In this document: positions 8,326-16,767 of the stretch, in pieces
How positions within the stretch are numbered: the first letter of the stretch is position 1
Layout: each line of letters starts with the position of its first letter
Source: UBA3775 sp964584255
GTDB taxonomy: Bacteria > Bacillota > Clostridia > Lachnospirales > Lachnospiraceae
Assembly: GCA_964584255.1 (NCBI GenBank)
Contig: CAZOZM010000001.1
Location: 1-64,000 of the forward strand
Direction: 5' to 3'
DNA: 64,000 nt
Position numbers and translations under genes: made by a program
Notes under the pieces: generated by a model
What the model was told of the DNA's origin: nothing
The model's input: only the letters and a program-made list of their open reading frames with translations
Database searches by the model: none

Positions 8326-10692
8326 ATGTACCGCCCATTATGTATAGCGGCGGGAATGTATGTATTAGGTGTATTATCAGAAAAATATTCAATTATAAAA
8401 TTACCGTTCTTTTTTATTCTGGCGGCGGTATATCTTTTGGCAGCCCGAATAAATGAGTGTAAGAAAAAGGAATTTGTCTATCATTTATTTGTTATTTCAA
8501 TCGGATTTGTTATGGTTTTCTTAGGTAAGTCCAGGGCTTCCTGTATAAAAGAGGTCTCGGAGTTACAGACTGTGATGGAATCAATTGGGACAGAAAATAT
8601 AAAAATCTGTGGCTGTGTTGATGATATTTTATATGAGAAACAGGGAAAAAAAGTTGTATTGTCTGATTTAAGCATTCAAAAAAGTCAGACAGAAATAAAT
8701 GTAAAAAGTGAAAAAATATTTGTATATACGGAAAAAGAAGATATAGCGGCAGGTGATACGGTAACGGTTTATGGAAATCTTAAGTTCTATGCCGGGTGCA
8801 TGAATGAAGGCGAATTTGACATAAGGAATTACTATTTAACAAGAAATATTGCAGCATACATATATTCCGACAACATTTCAATAATTCAGGAAAATAAATC
8901 CCCGGTCGGTAAATTAAAAGCTGGGATTTGCTTTATCCGCGAAAAATTAGTCAGTAACACAGAAAGGGCTCTCCCGGAAAAAGAGAGTGGTATAATAATA
9001 TCAATGCTTTCCGGGGACAAAAGCTATATCGATGCAGATGTAAAGGAAGATTTTCAGAATACGGGATTTGCTCATATACTGGCTATTTCGGGGCTTCACA
9101 TCAGTATCCTTGGAATGAGCCTTTTTAAGTTAATACAAAAAGACAAGACAAAATACTTATTCCCGTCAGCGATGACTTTAATAATTCTTTGTATGTACAG
9201 CATGCTTACAGGAGGGCAGGTGTCCTGTGTTAGAGCTGTATTTTCACTTATATTTACAATTTTTTCTTCTTTTTTAGGCAGAAAGAACGATGGCTTGACG
9301 ACGTTATCGTTTTCGGCTCTTCTCATTCTGATAAAGACCCCTGCATACTTGTATGATATATCATTTTTACTTTCATATACGGCAGGTTTGGGAATAGTTT
9401 TATACCAACCCATTGGTAAAGAAATTGATAAAATATTTAGGGGTGAAAAAGATTTCAGGGATAAAAGAAAGAACGCAATCGGTCAAATAAAGGCAAGAGT
9501 GGTAAAAGCATCTGCATTTTCTGTGTTTATTCAGCTTTGTATAATGCCTGTTCAACTTCATTTCTTTTATAAATACTGTCCGTATTCATTCATTTTGAAT
9601 TCTCTTTTGCTTCCTGTAGTGGATATAGTGCTGGTCTCAGGTATGGCAGGAGCCGGACTTGGCAGTATATCGGCTTTAATAAGTAAAGTGGCAGCTTTTC
9701 CGTCACTCCTTATTTTGAAAGTTTATGAAAGTTCATGTGATATCGCCGGCAGCCTTCCGTTTTCAGAAGTATATACCGGTGTTATAGGATATAAACGCAC
9801 AGGATTACTGGTTTTAGGTATTTTATTCATTTGTTTTCTGGTAAAGAAGCATATGCTTAAGCAGGCTTTTTTCCTGCTTCCGTTGATATTTACTTTAATT
9901 TTGCCATTCAAGTCGGATAATCTTAAAATTGCACATTTGTTCGTCGGTCAGGGAGACTGTTGTGTTATTACGTGCGGAAAAGATGCCATAATCATGGACT
10001 GCGGGAGCAGTGACATAAAAAATATATACCATTATACGGTGGAATCCTATTTAAACTATATGGGATATGAATATCCTGATTATATTTTCTTAAGTCATGG
10101 TGATGAAGATCATGTAAATGGGCTGATGGAGGAATGTTTTACAGAGAAGAGCAGCAATGTTAAAATAATAATACCTGATTTGATTAATGATGAAGGTTTC
10201 AATAAAGTGAAAGAGTGCGGCGCACAGATTATCAGCATGACACCGGGGCAAAGGGCTCAAATTTCAGATATGATATTTACCTGTCTGTACCCGGGAGAGG
10301 GGAATAACTATGAGACCTCAAATGATTCTTCAATGGTGATGCTATTGGAATATGAGGAATTCAGAGAATTGTTTATGGGTGATTTGCCGGAAACAAAGGA
10401 GAAAACCGTAGTCGAATCCCTGGAGAATATGGGAATTAATTCTGTGAATACGATAAAAGCCGGTCATCATGGAAGTAAAACAAGTACCGGAGAATATCTG
10501 CTTAATCACATAAAAACAGATACGGCAATTATATCCTGCGGTATTGACAATTCATACGGACACCCCCATAAGGAAACCATTGAAAAATTGGAAGCCTTTG
10601 ATGTTAAAATATTTAGGACGGATAGGAATGGTGAATGCAGTATTTCTTTAAGAAAAGATTATAATGTATCTCATGACACTTATGTTCATTGA
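8326..10692 (+). CDS. comEC: ComEC/Rec2 DNA uptake channel with metallo-beta-lactamase domain
   Basis: Polytopic membrane protein of 788 aa that carries single-stranded DNA across the membrane in transformation. It has an N-terminal soluble OB-like region (about 30-170), the multi-helix Competence domain (about 225-500, with the signature FAHILAISGLHISILG), and a C-terminal metallo-beta-lactamase-like domain with LSHGDEDHVNGL (first His about H591) and KAGHHGSKTSTGEYLL, which probably degrades the second strand. It begins 8 bases after the lipoprotein stop behind GGAGGGG. Its stop codon overlaps the -35 box of the next promoter. ComEA and ComEC alone do not prove transformability; pilus and DprA genes would be elsewhere. 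Confidence 0.93.
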   Translation: MYRPLCIAAGMYVLGVLSEKYSIIKLPFFFILAAVYLLAARINECKKKEFVYHLFVISIGFVMVFLGKSRASCIKEVSELQTVMESIGTENIKICGCVDDILYEKQGKKVVLSDLSIQKSQTEINVKSEKIFVYTEKEDIAAGDTVTVYGNLKFYAGCMNEGEFDIRNYYLTRNIAAYIYSDNISIIQENKSPVGKLKAGICFIREKLVSNTERALPEKESGIIISMLSGDKSYIDADVKEDFQNTGFAHILAISGLHISILGMSLFKLIQKDKTKYLFPSAMTLIILCMYSMLTGGQVSCVRAVFSLIFTIFSSFLGRKNDGLTTLSFSALLILIKTPAYLYDISFLLSYTAGLGIVLYQPIGKEIDKIFRGEKDFRDKRKNAIGQIKARVVKASAFSVFIQLCIMPVQLHFFYKYCPYSFILNSLLLPVVDIVLVSGMAGAGLGSISALISKVAAFPSLLILKVYESSCDIAGSLPFSEVYTGVIGYKRTGLLVLGILFICFLVKKHMLKQAFFLLPLIFTLILPFKSDNLKIAHLFVGQGDCCVITCGKDAIIMDCGSSDIKNIYHYTVESYLNYMGYEYPDYIFLSHGDEDHVNGLMEECFTEKSSNVKIIIPDLINDEGFNKVKECGAQIISMTPGQRAQISDMIFTCLYPGEGNNYETSNDSSMVMLLEYEEFRELFMGDLPETKEKTVVESLENMGINSVNTIKAGHHGSKTSTGEYLLNHIKTDTAIISCGIDNSYGHPHKETIEKLEAFDVKIFRTDRNGECSISLRKDYNVSHDTYVH

Positions 10693-10717
10693 CAAAAAAG
10701 CTCTCAAAGTATATACT
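10689..10717 (+). promoter_or_regulatory. Strong predicted sigma-A promoter for pssA
   Basis: TTGACA at 10689-10694, a 17-base spacer and TATACT at 10712-10717, overlapping the comEC stop codon. The -10 lies inside the 14-base palindrome AAAGTATATACTTT. It makes pssA-psd a separate transcription unit. Confidence 0.7.
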
Positions 10718-10767
10718 TTAATGGATTTTACTGTGAAAGAGCAATTTGTTGCGAAATGGAGAACCAT

Positions 10768-11406
10768 ATGAAGAAGAGATTTGTTGGATTTTATAATCCT
10801 TCCGTAATATTAACATACATAGGATTCACGTCAGCTTTACTGGCGATGTTTCTAGCTTATCATTCGATTTTTAACTGGGGATTTTTCTGTCTTATGTTTG
10901 CAGGTCTGTGCGATATGTTTGATGGTACAATTGCCCGAAAAATAAAAAGAAATGATTATGAGAAAAAGTTTGGAATTCAAATAGATTCACTCTGTGATTT
11001 AGTTTGTTTTGGCGTGACTCCGGGATATATGGGTATATGCCTTTATGAAAAAAGCGAGTATGAGTTTATCGGATTCGTTGCGGGAGCAGCATTAGCACTC
11101 GGAGCCGTAATACGTCTGGCATACTTTAATGTGATGGAAGAAGAGAGACAGAGCAAAACAAACGAAAAAAGACACAGTTATGAGGGTCTTCCGGTAACGA
11201 ATTCGGCAATAATTTCCCCTTTTGCATATTGTATCGGTTCGATAATTGCAAAGGGATGCTATCTGCCATTCGTTTACAGTGCAATTCTGATTCTTACGGC
11301 ATTTCTCTTCATATATAATTTCAGAGTACCAAAGGTTTATGGAAAGGGTAATTTCATAATTATAATCCTGGCATTTCTGTTGTTCTTTGCTGTATTAATT
11401 GTTTAA
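10768..11406 (+). CDS. pssA: CDP-diacylglycerol-serine O-phosphatidyltransferase
   Basis: Makes phosphatidylserine from CDP-diacylglycerol and serine in the membrane. The 212-aa protein has the CDP-alcohol phosphotransferase signature, seen here as CDMFDGTIARKIKRNDYEKKFGIQ..D..CDLVCFG, i.e. D-G-x2-A-R-x8-G-x3-D-x3-D, and about six to eight transmembrane helices. ATG 10768 is preferred to the upstream ATG at 10756 because GGAGA at 10758-10762 is correctly spaced for it. The next gene, psd, decarboxylates the product to phosphatidylethanolamine, which supports this substrate over glycerol phosphate or inositol. Confidence 0.9.
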   Translation: MKKRFVGFYNPSVILTYIGFTSALLAMFLAYHSIFNWGFFCLMFAGLCDMFDGTIARKIKRNDYEKKFGIQIDSLCDLVCFGVTPGYMGICLYEKSEYEFIGFVAGAALALGAVIRLAYFNVMEEERQSKTNEKRHSYEGLPVTNSAIISPFAYCIGSIIAKGCYLPFVYSAILILTAFLFIYNFRVPKVYGKGNFIIIILAFLLFFAVLIV

Positions 11407-11521
11407 AAATTGTGCCGGGCAATGGTTTTGACACAATATAACAGATCAGATTTTAATGAGTCATATTCCGGCTGAAGAGCTTAGGTTTATGACTCATATT
11501 TCATAAAACAGGAGAATGGAA

Positions 11522-12397
11522 TTGAAAACAGACGTTTATAAAACAAGGCAGGGGGTTATTGTACCTCAAAAATCCGCAGGGGGAGCAGCCACAAAAATTT
11601 TGTACGAAACAAAAGTCGGAAGAATGCTGCTCAAGTTTCTTATCTCCAAGCCATTTTCAAATGCAGAGCGTATGCTTCTTGACAGCAGACTGTCTTCATT
11701 GGCAATAGATCCTTTTATAAAAATGAACGGTATTTCATTGAAAGGATGTATTCCCACAAAGTATGCAAGTTTTAACGAATTTTTCGGAAGACAGATTTAT
11801 CGAAATTCAAGAAAGACCTGCTTTGAAGAGAATGAAGCAGCATCTCCTGCAGACGGACTGATTACAGTCCGAAAAATAAGTGATAATTCCAAATTTAGGA
11901 TTAAAGGAAAAACCTATACGGTAGAATCTCTTTTAAGAAATGCGGATTTGGCGAAAAATTATAAGGATGGTTATTTTGTACTGGTACGATTGTGTGTAGA
12001 TAATTATCATCACTACAGCTATCCGGTATCAGGCATAAAAGCCTGCGACAGGTATTTGGATGGGTTTTTGCATACCGTAAACCCTCAGGTTTTGGATTAT
12101 GTAAAGGTATATTCCGAAAATGCAAGAAGCCTGTCGTTGATAAATACCTCAAACGGGTCATGTGTTGCGATGATGGAGGTCGGTGCCATGGGTGTCGGCA
12201 GAATCGTAAACCATGTAAGGGGGGAAGCACATGTAGTGATCGGAGAAGAAAAAGGAGAGTTCCAGTTCGGAGGATCTTCAATAGTACTTCTTTTCCAAAA
12301 AGATGCATTCTTACCGGATGAGGATATTCTTAGGAATTCAAAAGAAGGCTATGAAACACCTGTACTGATGTGTGAACATATAGGAAAGCTGATCTGA
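11522..12397 (+). CDS. psd: Phosphatidylserine decarboxylase
   Basis: Decarboxylates phosphatidylserine to phosphatidylethanolamine. The proenzyme (about 291 aa) has SPADGLI, the YHHYSYPVSG segment and the C-terminal FQFGGSSIVLLFQ, where self-cleavage before a serine creates the pyruvoyl group. This GGSS/GGST form is the clostridial type rather than LGST. Start choice: an ATG at 11516 lies only one base from GGAG (11511-11514), so TTG at 11522, six bases after it, is more likely. The protein has no strong membrane helix and is probably peripheral. It is 115 bases after pssA and likely co-transcribed. Confidence 0.92.
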   Translation: MKTDVYKTRQGVIVPQKSAGGAATKILYETKVGRMLLKFLISKPFSNAERMLLDSRLSSLAIDPFIKMNGISLKGCIPTKYASFNEFFGRQIYRNSRKTCFEENEAASPADGLITVRKISDNSKFRIKGKTYTVESLLRNADLAKNYKDGYFVLVRLCVDNYHHYSYPVSGIKACDRYLDGFLHTVNPQVLDYVKVYSENARSLSLINTSNGSCVAMMEVGAMGVGRIVNHVRGEAHVVIGEEKGEFQFGGSSIVLLFQKDAFLPDEDILRNSKEGYETPVLMCEHIGKLI

Positions 12398-12404
12398 TAA
12401 AATT

Positions 12405-12419
12405 ATCCTGTTACAGGAT
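12405..12419. other. Perfect short dyad after psd
   Basis: ATCCTGT-T-ACAGGAT is a 7-bp perfect inverted repeat in the 142-base gap before holA. A second small dyad, AGGATTTATCCT, lies at about 12490-12501. There is no U-run, so these are not terminators; they could be protein sites. I see no gene in this gap. Confidence 0.3.
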
Positions 12420-12539
12420 GGAGAAGGATTTACTTACATAATCCGTAAAAAAATTTTAGGTGAAAATTTTACAGTTGTTTCAGTGAAATAGGATTTATCC
12501 TGAAAAGCAGAGAATATCTGTGCAGAAAGAGGTAATGCT

Positions 12540-13517
12540 TTGGACAGAATAAGGGAAGACATAAGGAATAATTCACTTCAAAGGTTTTACCTTTTGTATG
12601 GTGAGGAGGATTTTCTTAAAAATCTATACAGAGAAAAACTTACGGCAGCAATATGCCCTGACAAGGAAGGGATTAATTACAACAGCTATACCGGTAAGGA
12701 CATACCGTTGAATGAAGTTATTTCCATAAGTGAAACACTGCCATTTTTTGCTGAAAGAAGACTTATAGTAATAAACAACTCAGAGTGGTTCAAAAATACA
12801 AATCAGGTTGCGGATTATCTGAAAAATGCACCGGAAACGAGTTATTTTATATTTGTCGAGTCTGTTGCCGATAAAAGAAAGAGTCTTTACAAATTTGTTT
12901 CTGAAAACGGATACTGTTGTGAAATAGGAGTGCAGAAAACCGATTACATAAAAAGATCGGTTGCAGCAGCATTAAAAAACAGAAAGCTCTTAATTACGGA
13001 ATCAGTCTGCGATTATTTTGTAACAAAGGTCGGTACCGACATGGGCAGGGTAAATTCAGAACTTGATAAACTTACGGCATACTGTTTGGGACAGAAGGAA
13101 GTTACAAGAGAGGATGTTGACACAGTATGTACGGAAATACCGGAAGGCAAGATTTACCGCATGATAGATTTGATGATGCAGGGAGACAGCACAAGGGCAC
13201 TGGAGCTTTATTATGAACTGATCCTTGCACATGAAGAACCAAGAAGCATTTTTACGAGACTGATATTCAGCTATTATAATTTCTATCAGACACTGCTTCT
13301 TGCATCGGAAGGTCAGAATAAAGCTTATATTGTTAAATTGACCGGAATCAGGGACTTTATGGTTGACAAATATCTGAGACTCAGGAGAAGCGTAACAATA
13401 GATAAACTGAGACAGATTGTTGAGGATGGACTTGATATGGATCGCAGGATTAAGAGCGGTGAATTAAATGACAGATTTGCAATAGAAATTTTTGTTGTAA
13501 AATATTCAAACATGTAA
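12540..13517 (+). CDS. holA: DNA polymerase III subunit delta
   Basis: Clamp-loader subunit that opens the sliding clamp. The 325-aa protein shows the HolA pattern: the N-terminal FYLLYGEEDFL motif, a weak AAA+ region (about 1-210) and a helical C-terminal collar domain, with LDKLTAYCLGQKEVTREDV in the middle. The start is TTG at 12540, behind AGAGGT. In Firmicutes holA usually sits between comEC and rpsT. Here it keeps its place after com genes, but the glycoside hydrolase block separates it from rpsT. Its 3' end holds the predicted promoter of the following tRNA. Confidence 0.9.
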   Translation: MDRIREDIRNNSLQRFYLLYGEEDFLKNLYREKLTAAICPDKEGINYNSYTGKDIPLNEVISISETLPFFAERRLIVINNSEWFKNTNQVADYLKNAPETSYFIFVESVADKRKSLYKFVSENGYCCEIGVQKTDYIKRSVAAALKNRKLLITESVCDYFVTKVGTDMGRVNSELDKLTAYCLGQKEVTREDVDTVCTEIPEGKIYRMIDLMMQGDSTRALELYYELILAHEEPRSIFTRLIFSYYNFYQTLLLASEGQNKAYIVKLTGIRDFMVDKYLRLRRSVTIDKLRQIVEDGLDMDRRIKSGELNDRFAIEIFVVKYSNM

Positions 13518-13523
13518 TATAAT
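13495..13523 (+). promoter_or_regulatory. Predicted promoter of tRNA-Ser inside the holA 3' end
   Basis: TTGTAA at 13495-13500, a 17-base spacer and TATAAT at 13518-13523. The elements straddle the holA stop codon, and the tRNA starts 16 bases after the -10. Confidence 0.6.
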
Positions 13524-13538
13524 GGGTGAGTGACATTT

Positions 13539-13624
13539 GGAAGCGTATCGAAGTGGTCATAACGGCCCTGACTCGAAATCAGGTAGCCCTCCGGGGCTCG
13601 TGGGTTCGAATCCCACCGCTTCCG
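13539..13624 (+). tRNA. tRNA-Ser (anticodon CGA)
   Basis: An 86-base cloverleaf with acceptor GGAAGCG pairing CGCTTCC, discriminator G, anticodon stem CCTGA/TCAGG around loop CTCGAAA (anticodon CGA, reading UCG), a long class II variable arm, and T-arm GTGGGTTCGAATCCCAC. The CCA end is not encoded. The gene lies at the left border of the glycoside hydrolase block. I looked for a repeat of its 3' end at the right border and did not find one. Confidence 0.96.
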
Positions 13625-13630
13625 TAACTG

Positions 13631-13667
13631 AAGCCTCTTCTGTCTGAACGGACGGGAGAGGTTTTTT
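13631..13667 (+). terminator. Rho-independent terminator after tRNA-Ser
   Basis: Interrupted stem CCTCT..GTC / GAC..AGAGG closed by a short loop and followed by TTTTTT, directly downstream of the tRNA. Confidence 0.8.
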
Positions 13668-13749
13668 ATGTACGGCTCTTTATTACGATTATGGATTACC
13701 CCTCTAAAGTAATTGCTAAACAGACAGTGGTTGTTTATTAATACCAAAC

Positions 13750-13778
13750 TTGACGGTGCGTGTTTTATGTGATAAATT
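13750..13778 (+). promoter_or_regulatory. Possible promoter for the GH5 gene
   Basis: TTGACG at 13750-13755, a 17-base spacer and TAAATT at 13773-13778. The -35 is good and the -10 is weak, so this is tentative. The rest of the roughly 200-base gap 13625-13826 holds only the tRNA terminator. Confidence 0.35.
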
Positions 13779-13826
13779 CATGACAAAGATAAGATTTCCG
13801 TGTTACGGATATTTTGAAAGGAGAAA

Positions 13827-14783
13827 ATGATGTTAAAAGATAAGGGTTTTTACAGAGGAATTAATTTTGGCGGTTGGCTTTCCCAGTGTGATTATAGTGA
13901 GGACAGGCTGAACAACTTTATAACAGAACCGGATTTCGCAAAAGTAGCTGAGTGGGGAGCTGATCATGTCAGAATTCCGGTCGATTATAATGTTTTTGAA
14001 AACGAAGATGGTTCGTATAAAGAGGAAGGCTTTGCAAGAATAGAGAAGGCTTTTAAATTATGTGAAAAGTACAATCTGAATGCAGTGCTCGATCTTCATA
14101 AGACCGCAGGCTATTCTTTTGACAGCTATGGTGAAAGCGAGGAGGGGTTTTTTGACAGTGCGTCACTCCAGGAGCGTTTTTACCGTTTGTGGGAGGAGTT
14201 TGCAAAGCGCTTTGGAAAGCTTAGCGACAGAGTTGCCTTTGAACTTCTTAATGAGGTGACGGATAAGGAGTATATCGATACCTGGAATAAGGTGTCGGCA
14301 GAGTGCATAAGGAGAATTCGAGTGTATGCTCCGGATACACTTATATTGGTAGGAAGTTATTGGAACAACAGTGCTGAGGCTGTTCCGGATCTTGACAGAC
14401 CGTATGATGACAATGTAATCTACAATTTCCATTGTTATGAGCCGCTTATATTTACTCATCAGGGAGCATATTGGACTGATAAAATTAATAAAGATGACAG
14501 GTTTACTTTTGAAGAAAGCAATATAACTCCTGAATTCTTTGAAAAACTTTTTGCTCCTGCAATTGAAGCTGCTGAGAAGAATAATACAACGCTTTATTGC
14601 GGTGAGTATGGAATTATTGATGTGGTATCACCTGAAGATACTGTGAAGTGGTATAAATGTGTAAACAGTGTCTTTGAAAAATATGGTATTTCAAGAAGTG
14701 CATGGAGCTATAAAGAAATGGACTTCGGATTATCCGACAGCAGACTTGAAAGCGTAAGGGAAGAACTTTTAAAGTATATTTAG
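13827..14783 (+). CDS. Glycoside hydrolase family 5 enzyme (cellulase-like)
   Basis: Retaining beta-glycosidase of 318 aa with a single GH5 (beta/alpha)8 barrel. It opens RGINFGGWLSQ. The catalytic acid/base is in FELLNEVTD (about E143) and the nucleophile in CGEYGI (about E260); VRIPVDYNVF and FHCYEPLIFTHQG are further family marks. There is no signal peptide and no binding module, so it should act inside the cell on imported beta-glucan or mannan oligosaccharides, as cellodextrinase-like GH5 enzymes do. Exact specificity cannot be read. Two ATGs at 13827 and 13830 follow AAAGGAG. It has its own terminator and is the first gene of the carbohydrate block. Confidence 0.88.
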   Translation: MMLKDKGFYRGINFGGWLSQCDYSEDRLNNFITEPDFAKVAEWGADHVRIPVDYNVFENEDGSYKEEGFARIEKAFKLCEKYNLNAVLDLHKTAGYSFDSYGESEEGFFDSASLQERFYRLWEEFAKRFGKLSDRVAFELLNEVTDKEYIDTWNKVSAECIRRIRVYAPDTLILVGSYWNNSAEAVPDLDRPYDDNVIYNFHCYEPLIFTHQGAYWTDKINKDDRFTFEESNITPEFFEKLFAPAIEAAEKNNTTLYCGEYGIIDVVSPEDTVKWYKCVNSVFEKYGISRSAWSYKEMDFGLSDSRLESVREELLKYI

Positions 14784-14801
14784 AAAATATATCTGATATT
14801 A

Positions 14802-14837
14802 AACCTCTTTACCGGACATGGCGGTAAGGAGGTTTTT
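14802..14837 (+). terminator. Rho-independent terminator after GH5
   Basis: AACCTC-TTTACCG pairs with CGGTAA-GGAGGTT around a seven-base loop and is followed by TTTTTT. It separates GH5 from the GH2-GH26 operon. The 195 bases after it, up to the GH2 start, hold no gene and no promoter I can defend. Confidence 0.85.
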
Positions 14838-15032
14838 TGTTGGAATTCCACCTTTTTATTGTATATTCTCCAACCGGGAAAACACTGATTTTTTAAGGAA
14901 GACATAGTTGTTAAATAAATCTCTAAATGCTTGAAATCCTCACTTTAGTGGTTGCAAAATATATTACAATTTAAATACAACAGTATTATTATTGACTTGA
15001 AATTACAAAGTTTTTTTATGGGGGTTAGCAAA

Positions 15033-16754
15033 ATGAAACATACAAAATGTTATATTCCGGGTTATCCGCGTCCGCAGTCAGTCAGGAAAGATTGGGTGAA
15101 TCTGAACGGAGAATGGAAATTTGGATTTGGAGAAGAGGTTACGGAAGAGGATGGGGTTTCCGGTAACCTTCCGAGGGTTATAAATGTTCCATTTTCATAT
15201 GAAACTCATATGAGCGGAATAGAGGATCATTCACAGCATTCGACTGTCTGGTATTCAAGAATGATAACCGGAAAAAGGGGGAAACGCGCAATACTGAACT
15301 TTGAAGGAGTCGATTATGACTGCATGGTTTATGTTGAAGGAAAACCGGCAGGAATTCACAGAGGAGCATACAGCCGTTTTTCAATTGATATAACGGATTT
15401 TCTTTCAGAGGGAGAAAACAGACTGGCCGTTAAGTGCATTGATAAAAATCTGCCGGTACAGGTTCGTGGTAAACAGAGATGGGAGAGGGAAAGCTATGGC
15501 TGCTGGTATGTCCAGACTACGGGAATTTATAAAACCGTGTGGATGGAATACGTAGATGAAGTATATCTGTCAGACTTAAAGATTACTCCGAATTTGAACG
15601 ACTGTTCGGTAAAATTTGACTTGAGTGTAAGCAGTCCGGCAGATGATGTGGAAGTAATACTGGATGTATCTTTTGATGGCAGACACATACAGAAAGTATC
15701 GGTTTGGGCAACGGACACAGATAATACGGTATCCGTAAATCTGAATAGCAGGAATATTACATATCAGACGGAAGTTTGGTCGCTATGGAATCCGGTTCTT
15801 TATGATGTGGATGTGACGGTAAAGAAGAATGGAATTATAACGGATGAAGTCGGAAGTTATTTCGGCTTAAGGGAATACACGGTAAAAGACGGAAAAATAT
15901 TGCTGAATAACGGACCGTTTTATGCCAAACTGATTTTGGATCAGGGGTATTGGAAAGATTCGGGAATAACTCCTCCTGATGAAGAAGCAATAGTTAAAGA
16001 TATTATGCTTGCAAAAGAGATGGGATTTAACGGATGTCGTAAACACCAGAAGAATGAGGATGAGCGTTTCTATTATTACGCTGATATTTTGGGGTTTACG
16101 GTATGGTGTGAGCTTCCTTCAAATCATTGGCTGAATGATGAGTCGGTTAAACAGACAACCGGAGAATGGCTTGATATAGTAACACAGAATTATAATCATC
16201 CTTCGCTTGTAACCTGGGTAATCTTTAATGAAAGCTGGGGAATTAAAGGAATTGCAAATGATCCAAAGCAGGGAAATTATGCAACGGGACTGTATTATAT
16301 GACAAAGAGTATAGACAGCATGCGTCCTGTAATTTCAAATGACGGTTGGATGCATACAAAGAGTGACATTCTCACATTGCATAACTACGAGCAGAATGCA
16401 GAATATCTGTATTCAATGTATGACAGCAGGACAAAACTTACAGAAGGTGACTGTGGTAATTCACAGATTCTTCCTTATGCTGAAAACTACAAATATGAAG
16501 GACAACCGATTATCATGAGTGAGTTCGGAGGTACTCATTATGCCATGTCGGAAGGCTGGGGATACGGAGCGGCAGTTCATAATGATGAGGAGTTTCTGGA
16601 CAGGTTTGAATCCTTAACTGATGCTATAAAAAGAATGAATATCAGCGGATACTGCTATACACAGCTTACGGATGTTGAACAGGAAACAAACGGGCTTCTG
16701 ACATGTGACAGAGAGCCGAAAGTGTCAATTGAAGAAATCAGAAAAAGGGTATAA
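15033..16754 (+). CDS. Glycoside hydrolase family 2 enzyme
   Basis: Retaining exo-beta-glycosidase of about 573 aa (beta-galactosidase, beta-glucuronidase or beta-mannosidase type). The N-terminal sugar-binding domain starts RKDWVNLNGEWKFGFG, an immunoglobulin-like domain follows, and the TIM barrel has KEMGFNGCRKHQ, the acid/base in VIFNESWG (about E400) and the nucleophile in IMSEFGG (about E497). No signal peptide. ATG 15033 is chosen because GGGGGTT lies just upstream; the longer upstream frame has no ribosome site. Next to a GH26 mannanase-like gene, beta-mannosidase or beta-galactosidase activity is plausible, but motifs do not decide. Confidence 0.88.
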   Translation: MKHTKCYIPGYPRPQSVRKDWVNLNGEWKFGFGEEVTEEDGVSGNLPRVINVPFSYETHMSGIEDHSQHSTVWYSRMITGKRGKRAILNFEGVDYDCMVYVEGKPAGIHRGAYSRFSIDITDFLSEGENRLAVKCIDKNLPVQVRGKQRWERESYGCWYVQTTGIYKTVWMEYVDEVYLSDLKITPNLNDCSVKFDLSVSSPADDVEVILDVSFDGRHIQKVSVWATDTDNTVSVNLNSRNITYQTEVWSLWNPVLYDVDVTVKKNGIITDEVGSYFGLREYTVKDGKILLNNGPFYAKLILDQGYWKDSGITPPDEEAIVKDIMLAKEMGFNGCRKHQKNEDERFYYYADILGFTVWCELPSNHWLNDESVKQTTGEWLDIVTQNYNHPSLVTWVIFNESWGIKGIANDPKQGNYATGLYYMTKSIDSMRPVISNDGWMHTKSDILTLHNYEQNAEYLYSMYDSRTKLTEGDCGNSQILPYAENYKYEGQPIIMSEFGGTHYAMSEGWGYGAAVHNDEEFLDRFESLTDAIKRMNISGYCYTQLTDVEQETNGLLTCDREPKVSIEEIRKRV

Positions 16755-16767
16755 AGGAGGCTTTTAT

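Noticed and set aside
14839..15032. Promoter or catabolite (cre) site before GH2
   Set aside because: TTGACT and TTGCAA are present, but no -10 box at 16-18 bases fits them and I found no convincing cre match.
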